Source: Legionellales bacterium UBA4759
GTDB taxonomy: Bacteria; Pseudomonadota; Gammaproteobacteria; Legionellales; Legionellaceae
NCBI GenBank assembly: GCA_002403515.1
Contig: DHHZ01000096.1
Coordinates: forward strand, 1-5,125
DNA length: 5,125 nt
Reading direction: 5' to 3'
Every line of letters starts with the position of its first letter. Within the stretch, counting starts at the first letter, position 1. The notes under the pieces were generated by a model, which made no database searches, was not told the origin of the DNA, and worked only from the letters and a program-made list of their open reading frames with translations. Shown here piece after piece: positions 1 through 5,125 of the stretch. Made by a program: the position numbers and the translations under genes.

Positions 1-146
1 GGCTAATTAACCGCTTACAATAGGAAGATGACGCCCTGAAAAAAAAGTAAAATTGACCAGCTGATAAGCAATTTTTGCGACAGGATTAATATTAAAGTTT
101 TGATCTTTTAACACACACAAACCATGAAAATTAAGTAATTTGAAAA

Positions 147-155
147 ATTATACCA
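147..155 (-). promoter_or_regulatory. Extended -10 promoter candidate pointing out of the left edge
   Basis: The minus strand reads TGGTATAAT, again an exact TG-N-TATAAT, after the hairpin at 212-237. The hexamer 17 bases upstream, TTCTTG, is a poor -35. It could start a separate minus-strand transcript whose gene begins beyond position 1; the 140 bases after it hold no start with a useful open frame. The rest of 1-271 shows nothing I can call. Confidence 0.3.
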
Positions 156-211
156 CAAAATCCGCCAAACAAGAAATTGTGAATATGTTATAAAATATAC
201 ATATAATCAAT

Positions 212-237
212 GATCTGATTATAAAAATAATCAGATC
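212..237 (-). terminator. Perfect inverted repeat after the synthetase stop, terminator-like hairpin
   Basis: Arms of 11 bases (GATCTGATTAT at 212-222, ATAATCAGATC at 227-237) pair perfectly around a 4-base loop, starting about 35 bases after the TAG stop. On the minus strand the bases that follow are AT-rich (ATTGATTATATG) but not a clean T run, and each arm has only three G or C. It may be a weak terminator or an mRNA 3'-end stabiliser. It also resembles the palindrome at 4333-4348, so a protein-binding site is possible. Confidence 0.45.
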
Positions 238-271
238 GAAGGGAAGAGGGTATATCAAGACTCTATTTTTA

Positions 272-3200
272 CTATTCTTCGATATATTGGGCAGGGCTTC
301 CAATCCAATGCGTATTCGAAGCTAAGATTTCACCTTTCATCAGCAAAGATTTGTCTCCAAGAGAAGCGCCTTTTTCCATGATTGTGTCATACAGTAGAAA
401 AGAACTAATGCCTATTTCACAATCATCCTCAATAATTAAATGGGATGTTTTATAGATCCTATCTTCAAATAGATGGCATTGAAGTGTTGTCGAATCATCG
501 ATGGAAACATTGGAGCCAATTTTAATTAAATCAAATTCTGAAAATGACTCTGTGTTAATGTAGGTTTTCTTTCCAATTTTGGCCCCCAAACCTCGTAAGA
601 AAGTATTGAAAAATACACTGCCTATAAAAAAGTCTCCAAACAAATGTGTGATAAAAGTAATGAATATATACTCAATCATATCATATTTCCAAATATAACT
701 ACTCCATAAAGGTTTTATCACAGGTTTTAATCGACCAACGACAAGCCATTTTAGGATAATAAAGCACCCAACAGCACCAAAAATAATTACCAGTTCAAGC
801 ATAGGTACATAAAAAAATGTTTTTATCATTGTATATTTTTGATAACAATATTGAGTAACTTCATACCCAATTAAACCAGTAAGGAGAATAAAAAATGTTG
901 GTAAAATAATACGCAAGGTTTCGATCATCATTCTCAGTAATATTAATTTTTTACTAGGTCGAATGGTTAAACTTTCGGGTAAATCTTTAAATTCTTGCCT
1001 TACAGGAAGATTAATTGGTGGAATCCCAACCCAACTTGTTTTGTTATTTTGAGCTTGATGATTATCTGGTGTGATAGATGAAACACCAATTAATGTTTCT
1101 TCGCCAATAATTTCAGCACTACGAATATAAGATTTATTTCCTATAAAACAATTTCTTCTTAATAACAAAGTATTAAAAAAAACCGATCCATTGTAAAAAA
1201 TTGGCCAATTCAACGCAGGATATGAAGCTACAAAAGCATCATTTTTAATATCTATTAATTCGATGGGCGCAAATAAAAAACCGCCAATTTCACAGTTTTT
1301 ACCAATTTTCATGCCAAAAAATTTTAAAAGGTATTGTGCAAATATTGTATCCGACAATATCGTAACTTGAGGATTTGCCAATAAAGATGCATCCCACCAA
1401 TATTTGATATATTCCAAGGAATTATGGTGGTAGTTTCCTTTTTTGAGCTTTTGATAAGTGCTGCACAATGCTAATTTTATAATGCCATATTGAATGATCA
1501 TGCCCAATAAACAAGATATGGGGATACAAATTGCGATAGCAAATAACAGTGAGTAATGCTCAATAAAGTAAAAAGAACAAACAAATGCGAATAAAGTGCC
1601 TATGCTTGAAATCATCGAATTACAAATCATTAAAACATAGCTTAGAATAAACATTAAACCTGTTGATAAACTTTTATTTTTAGGTTTTGATGAAAAATTT
1701 GATTGTAATTTTTGATTAGCTCGCTTATTTGGTTTTGCAGGCACACCAGAATAAAACTCACCCGATGATATGGTGGATGATTCTTCCAAAGAAGCCATTT
1801 CATCTAAAAAACTGTTATCTTGCATAGTTGTATGAGGCTTTAAAAGGGAGCGATTACCAATAAAACAATTTTGCCCAATAGCAACCGGGCCTATATGAAT
1901 AAAACCATTTCTAACATATTGAGTACAAATTTGAGCCTCCATACCCACACTAGAATTATCGCCAATATTCAGCAAATCATAGTCAAAGTAACGTTTTTTT
2001 GTTGACACTTTACCAAAAAATACATTTTTTCCAATTTTAGCGCCCATGGCTCTAAGATAGAAATTTATTAAAGGTGTGCCATAAAAGTTTTGTAAATATA
2101 TGAAGTTTTTTTCAATACAATTAAATAACCAGAGTCGAAAATGATACAGCCCCCAAAGCGGATATTTGCCTGGTTTAACTTTTCCCAGCAATAACCATTT
2201 AATTGCAATCATCAAAAACGATACCATTAAAGGGTATGACAATATAAAACTAGCGATGGTAGCGCCTTGTTTTATATCGGACATATTGCTTTTGTATAAA
2301 TGCATCCATAATAAAAGAACAGGCCAAATATGAATTGAGTAACTGAATAACGCTCCAAAAAAATGACCTAATGCAGATAAATTATAGGAAAAATTTGATG
2401 GTTTGTGTTTTGGAGTATTTTTATAATTATTTTGTGTTTTTTTCCCATTGTACATTTTAAAATGCTTTGCGAGTGATGAAATTGTGGGGTGTTTATATAA
2501 ATCTTTGATGGATAAATGTGCAAAACCTTGATGTTTTCTTAATTTCGAGATTACTTGTGCTGCAAGTAAGGAATGGCCGCCCAAATCAAAGAAAAAATGG
2601 TGATGGGTTGAGATTTCTTTATTAAAAATTTCAGACCAAATATCGACCATGAGCTGCTCTGTTGAGTTTTCTGATGCGATAATCGTGTCATTAGTATGTA
2701 GTTTAAAATTGGGCTTGGGTAACGCTTTTTTATTGATTTTGCCACTAGTTAATACTGGAAATTTATCTATTCTTTCAAAATGAGAAGGTAGCATATAGGA
2801 AGGTAGTTTTTGCTGTAGAAAGCTTGAAATCTCAGAAGAATCAATGTGATTGTCTTTTTTTTCTAGTTCGTAGAATGCAATAAGCGTCGGCGTAGGTTCT
2901 TCAATCATTTGTACTACAGTATTGACAATTCCTGGTATTTCGCAAATTCTAGCTTCAATTTCATTGAGTTCTATACGAAAACCTCTTAATTTAACTTGTT
3001 CATCAATACGTCCTAAAAATTGAATTTGATTATTGGCGTTTAATTTTACTTTATCACCCGTACGATAGATTTTTTGTTTAGGGTCTGCTGGGTGCGGAAT
3101 AAATTTTTGTTGATTAAGTTCTGGAAGATTAATATAACCTTTGGATATAGCGTTACCACCTATACAAAGTTCCCCAGCTTCATCGTGAGATATCACCTCT

Positions 3201-4174
3201 AGATTTTCATTGATAATATATGTCTCATAACCCGGTAATGCTTGACCAATGGTAATATCTTTATTGACTTCCAATTTTGCAATTGTACTGACGACTGTGG
3301 CTTCTGTCGGACCATAGGTGTTAAAAATAGCACGGTGTGGCGAAAACCAATCTTTAATTTGTTGGAAATGACATACTTCACCACCTAATAAAAGTAATCG
3401 AATACTGGAAACTTTTTTGTCAATCAATGGAAGCAATGATGGAACGGTACTTAAAACTGTGATTTCATTGTCTTTAAGAAAATCACCTAATCCGACGCCT
3501 GAGCGAATATCATCTGAAAGACAAGGTACCAGGGTTGCACCATGTGCAAACGCCATCCATATCTCTTCCATGGAAGCATCAAAAGATAAAGAAAATCCCT
3601 GATAGATTCTATCAGTGTTTTTTATTTCATAAGTTTTAGATGCAGCATCGACATAATGACAGATATTTTGATGAGAAATTAATACACCTTTGGGTTTACC
3701 TGTTGTTCCGGAAGTATAGATAACATAGCAATCCTCGTAATTAATTTTTTCTTGCTCAAATGTATTTGGAGCCTCATTGATTTCATCTTCAAGAAGATCG
3801 ATATATAAACGATTTGAAATCATAATCTCAGAATGTAGTGTTGAGTTAGAAATCAAATAGTTTGCGCCAGAATCTTCAATAATGTATTGAATTCTTTCTA
3901 GTGGGTATTGCGGATCTACGGGTACATAAACAGCACCAATTTTAAATAATGCGAGCATACAAATATAATTGAAATATGAACGCTCGAGCATAACACATAC
4001 ATACTTGCCTTTTTTAATACCTTGTTGCTGTAAGTAATTTGCAAATTTATTGACAAGGTTATTCAATTCTTGATAGGTATAAGAAGCATTGTCGCAAATA
4101 ATTGCGATATTGTCGTGATATTGATGTACAGAATCTTCGAAGAATTGAAAAATATTAGAGTGTTTTGACGACAT
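272..4174 (-). CDS. Pls/PosA-family membrane-bound NRPS (A-T-TM with three tandem C domains), probable cationic homopoly-amino-acid synthetase
   Basis: Predicted to adenylate an amino acid with ATP, load it on its own phosphopantetheine arm and polymerise it at the cytoplasmic membrane. Seen: A domain about residues 8-490 with all core motifs: A1 YTYQEL (32-37), A3 YTSGTTGKPKG (153-163), A4 FDAS (198-201), A5 NTYGPTE (285-291), A7 YRTGD (370-374), A8 GRIDEQVKLRGFR (388-400), A10 lysine K479. T domain about 503-573, DLGGHSL with carrier Ser535. Hydrophobic segments near 600-627, 637-664, 839-870, 875-903, 1078-1106 and 1125-1145 separate three related hexapeptide-like domains (about 665-815, 905-1056, 1148-1300). 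Known: this layout is that of epsilon-poly-L-lysine synthetase, whose C domains form the polymer; there is no standard condensation or thioesterase domain. Inferred: pocket residues D199, A200, E203, S242, L262, G264, T286, V294, V295, K479 suggest lysine or another basic substrate. At 1300 residues it is full length with no break. The ATG has a well-spaced AAAAGGA upstream. The family call is firm; the product is a prediction. Confidence 0.93.
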   Translation of the reverse strand: MSSKHSNIFQFFEDSVHQYHDNIAIICDNASYTYQELNNLVNKFANYLQQQGIKKGKYVCVMLERSYFNYICMLALFKIGAVYVPVDPQYPLERIQYIIEDSGANYLISNSTLHSEIMISNRLYIDLLEDEINEAPNTFEQEKINYEDCYVIYTSGTTGKPKGVLISHQNICHYVDAASKTYEIKNTDRIYQGFSLSFDASMEEIWMAFAHGATLVPCLSDDIRSGVGLGDFLKDNEITVLSTVPSLLPLIDKKVSSIRLLLLGGEVCHFQQIKDWFSPHRAIFNTYGPTEATVVSTIAKLEVNKDITIGQALPGYETYIINENLEVISHDEAGELCIGGNAISKGYINLPELNQQKFIPHPADPKQKIYRTGDKVKLNANNQIQFLGRIDEQVKLRGFRIELNEIEARICEIPGIVNTVVQMIEEPTPTLIAFYELEKKDNHIDSSEISSFLQQKLPSYMLPSHFERIDKFPVLTSGKINKKALPKPNFKLHTNDTIIASENSTEQLMVDIWSEIFNKEISTHHHFFFDLGGHSLLAAQVISKLRKHQGFAHLSIKDLYKHPTISSLAKHFKMYNGKKTQNNYKNTPKHKPSNFSYNLSALGHFFGALFSYSIHIWPVLLLWMHLYKSNMSDIKQGATIASFILSYPLMVSFLMIAIKWLLLGKVKPGKYPLWGLYHFRLWLFNCIEKNFIYLQNFYGTPLINFYLRAMGAKIGKNVFFGKVSTKKRYFDYDLLNIGDNSSVGMEAQICTQYVRNGFIHIGPVAIGQNCFIGNRSLLKPHTTMQDNSFLDEMASLEESSTISSGEFYSGVPAKPNKRANQKLQSNFSSKPKNKSLSTGLMFILSYVLMICNSMISSIGTLFAFVCSFYFIEHYSLLFAIAICIPISCLLGMIIQYGIIKLALCSTYQKLKKGNYHHNSLEYIKYWWDASLLANPQVTILSDTIFAQYLLKFFGMKIGKNCEIGGFLFAPIELIDIKNDAFVASYPALNWPIFYNGSVFFNTLLLRRNCFIGNKSYIRSAEIIGEETLIGVSSITPDNHQAQNNKTSWVGIPPINLPVRQEFKDLPESLTIRPSKKLILLRMMIETLRIILPTFFILLTGLIGYEVTQYCYQKYTMIKTFFYVPMLELVIIFGAVGCFIILKWLVVGRLKPVIKPLWSSYIWKYDMIEYIFITFITHLFGDFFIGSVFFNTFLRGLGAKIGKKTYINTESFSEFDLIKIGSNVSIDDSTTLQCHLFEDRIYKTSHLIIEDDCEIGISSFLLYDTIMEKGASLGDKSLLMKGEILASNTHWIGSPAQYIEE

Positions 4175-4181
4175 TAAAAAA

Positions 4182-4188
4182 TCCTTTT
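4182..4188 (-). promoter_or_regulatory. Ribosome binding site of the synthetase gene
   Basis: On the minus strand AAAAGGA ends seven bases before ATG 4174-4172. This is good Shine-Dalgarno pairing at normal spacing and fixes the start of the 1300-residue protein. Confidence 0.8.
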
Positions 4189-4263
4189 ACGACAAAATTT
4201 ATTATTAAACCAATCTCAAAAAGAGGTATTAGTATCGTTATAAAATTGATAACAATAGAAACA

Positions 4264-4272
4264 ATTATAACA
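4264..4272 (-). promoter_or_regulatory. Extended -10 promoter candidate for the synthetase gene
   Basis: The minus strand reads TGTTATAAT, an exact TG-N-TATAAT extended -10. No good -35 lies 17 bases upstream (AGTAAG), which extended -10 promoters tolerate. Transcription would start near 4257 and leave a leader of about 80 bases. A second bare minus-strand TATAAT at 4294-4299 also lacks a convincing -35. AT-rich DNA gives such matches by chance, so this is a candidate only. Confidence 0.45.
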
Positions 4273-4317
4273 GAGAGTTGGATGTACTTACTAATTATAT
4301 GTGCATCATTTAATTTC

Positions 4318-4346
4318 TTGTTGCTATTCATTTGATTATTTATAAT
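4318..4346 (+). promoter_or_regulatory. Sigma70-type promoter candidate for the divergent unrecognised gene
   Basis: TTGTTG at 4318-4323 (3 of 6 to TTGACA) is followed after exactly 17 bases by a perfect TATAAT at 4341-4346. The start would fall near 4353, about 20 bases before ATG 4374. That short leader fits the absence of a Shine-Dalgarno and supports this ATG. The -10 lies within a palindrome, so it may be regulated. Confidence 0.5.
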
Positions 4347-4348
4347 CA
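4333..4348. promoter_or_regulatory. 16-bp palindrome over the rightward -10 box, possible operator
   Basis: TGATTAT and ATAATCA are perfect 7-base inverted arms around a TT centre, and they cover the TATAAT of the rightward promoter. Such placement suits a repressor site. The same two half-sites recur past the 3' end of the synthetase gene (216-222 and 227-233). No regulator family is recognised from the site, and AT-rich DNA can produce such symmetry by chance. Confidence 0.35.
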
Positions 4349-4373
4349 CTAAAATTTTTTTTAATTTACTCCT

Positions 4374-5125
4374 ATGCATCCAAATCAACTTTACTTGTAT
4401 TTAAATTATATTCTTGAGACTAAAACAAGCCCTTTATCTATACAGCAATGCATAGGGCGCTCTAAACAAAACTATCTATTTTTACCCTTAGATGAATATA
4501 TTCAAAGTTTTACTCATTCAGAATATGGAGAGATGAGAATATTGAATCCTCACTTGACATGTTTTGAACAACTGGGTGATAAAAGTTTTTTTTCAGATCT
4601 TCATTTTTCTTGTATATTAAAAAACTCAACTGATGAAATAAAAATCCATATCTATCAGAATGAGGAAGAGGGAATTATTGGAACCTATGTTAAAAATCTG
4701 ATTCAAGAAGAAAAGCCATGCATTTTTTCATTTGATGATTTGAAAATTTTAAATGATTGTGCAAAAAAGTGGACCACGCCAATTCGTCATAATTTTAAAA
4801 TTTTCCTAGAAAAGACTGAGCAAGAGTATATTCACTTGGTTAGAGACTATCGGTTAATCCTTATTCGTGAACAAGATGATTTGGAACTGCAAAACCAGCA
4901 ATTAAGGAATATGGTTGAAAAATTAGAAATTTTAAATATATTTAACCCAGAAAATTATCATCAATCTTTAGTGAAATATACAGCACTGATTGCAACACAA
5001 GCTCAGCTTTTAGAACAACAATCTCAACAAGTTCTAATAGAGAGTGCATTACCTGCTAGACCAGAAGGGGATGTGGATTTTTCTAAGATTATCAAAATTA
5101 GAGAGGTAATCCCCCCATTTTTAAT
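4374..5125 (+). CDS. Unrecognised protein, 5' part (250 codons), runs off the right edge
   Basis: An open frame from ATG 4374 continues without a stop to the window end, giving 250 residues plus two bases. An in-frame TAA at 4362-4364 makes this the earliest ATG. I recognise no family. The product looks soluble: no signal peptide and no membrane segment. Residues 1-130 are mixed; residues about 140-225 look helical and Gln/Glu/Leu-rich (for example EQDDLELQNQQLRNMVEKLE, 166-185, and QLLEQQSQQ, 211-219), which suggests a coiled coil. The length, base composition and coding style match the neighbouring synthetase gene, so I take it as real. It is divergent from the synthetase, with 199 bases between the two starts. 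No clear Shine-Dalgarno precedes the ATG, while a TATAAT with TTGTTG lies upstream; a later start such as ATG 4533 is possible but less likely. It could be a regulator, an associated factor or unrelated; I cannot choose. Confidence 0.75.
   Translation, partial: MHPNQLYLYLNYILETKTSPLSIQQCIGRSKQNYLFLPLDEYIQSFTHSEYGEMRILNPHLTCFEQLGDKSFFSDLHFSCILKNSTDEIKIHIYQNEEEGIIGTYVKNLIQEEKPCIFSFDDLKILNDCAKKWTTPIRHNFKIFLEKTEQEYIHLVRDYRLILIREQDDLELQNQQLRNMVEKLEILNIFNPENYHQSLVKYTALIATQAQLLEQQSQQVLIESALPARPEGDVDFSKIIKIREVIPPFL

Noticed and set aside
3..23. Short plus-strand open frame ending in TAG at 21-23, a possible gene tail
   Set aside because: Six codons and a stop are too few to tell a real C-terminus from chance.
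39..46. Run of eight A, a possible T tract of a minus-strand terminator
   Set aside because: No adequate GC-containing stem lies directly before it on the minus strand; the small GCAA/TTGC pairing at 68-78 is too short and too far away.
2551..2745. 64-codon minus-strand open frame
   Set aside because: Lies wholly inside the synthetase gene in another frame, over the T domain and A10 region; no recognisable domain.
3199..3384. 61-codon minus-strand open frame
   Set aside because: Out-of-frame shadow within the A domain coding sequence.
3417..3602. 61-codon plus-strand open frame
   Set aside because: Antisense to the A domain coding sequence; low-complexity, Ser-rich product with no independent start signal.
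272..4174. Alternative reading as an acyl-CoA ligase fused to a simple hexapeptide acetyltransferase
   Set aside because: The A domain has NRPS-type core motifs and basic amino acid pocket residues, is followed by a carrier domain, and the C-terminal half has three membrane-separated copies as in Pls-type synthetases.
1..5125. Insertion sequences, CRISPR arrays, tRNA or rRNA genes
   Set aside because: No transposase fragment, regularly spaced direct repeats, cloverleaf or rRNA-like sequence was seen on either strand.

Overview
The window holds one complete gene, one gene cut by the right edge, and the control regions around them. The DNA is AT-rich (about two thirds A+T by eye), starts are ATG with normal bacterial signals, and the proteins are rich in Lys, Asn, Ile and Phe. 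This suits a low-GC bacterium. A Legionella-like or other AT-rich gammaproteobacterium is my best guess, from protein style alone and without a database search.

Layout: (a) Positions 1-271 carry no gene I can support. They hold a perfect 11-bp inverted repeat (212-237) just past the stop of the large gene, and a minus-strand extended -10 promoter-like site (147-155) pointing out of the left edge. (b) Positions 272-4174, minus strand, encode an intact 1300-residue protein: an adenylation (A) domain, a thiolation (T/PCP) domain, then six predicted membrane passages interleaved with three related left-handed beta-helix-like soluble domains. This is the architecture of the Pls/PosA family, the membrane-bound single-module NRPSs whose founder makes epsilon-poly-L-lysine. 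The pocket residues I read from the A domain (D, A, E, S, L, G, T, V, V, K) resemble, from memory, codes for lysine-activating domains. (c) Positions 4175-4373 are a divergent intergenic region with a promoter-like element in each direction, a good ribosome binding site for the synthetase, and a 16-bp palindrome over the rightward -10. (d) Positions 4374-5125, plus strand, are the first 250 codons of a protein I do not recognise, with a helical, Gln/Glu-rich C-terminal part; it runs off the window.

How they may work together: the synthetase alone could activate a basic amino acid, load it on its own T domain, and polymerise it with the three C-terminal domains at the inner face of the cytoplasmic membrane. 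No phosphopantetheinyl transferase, exporter, hydrolase or regulator is recognisable here. The divergent gene is a positional candidate for an associated function, but its sequence gives no direct clue.
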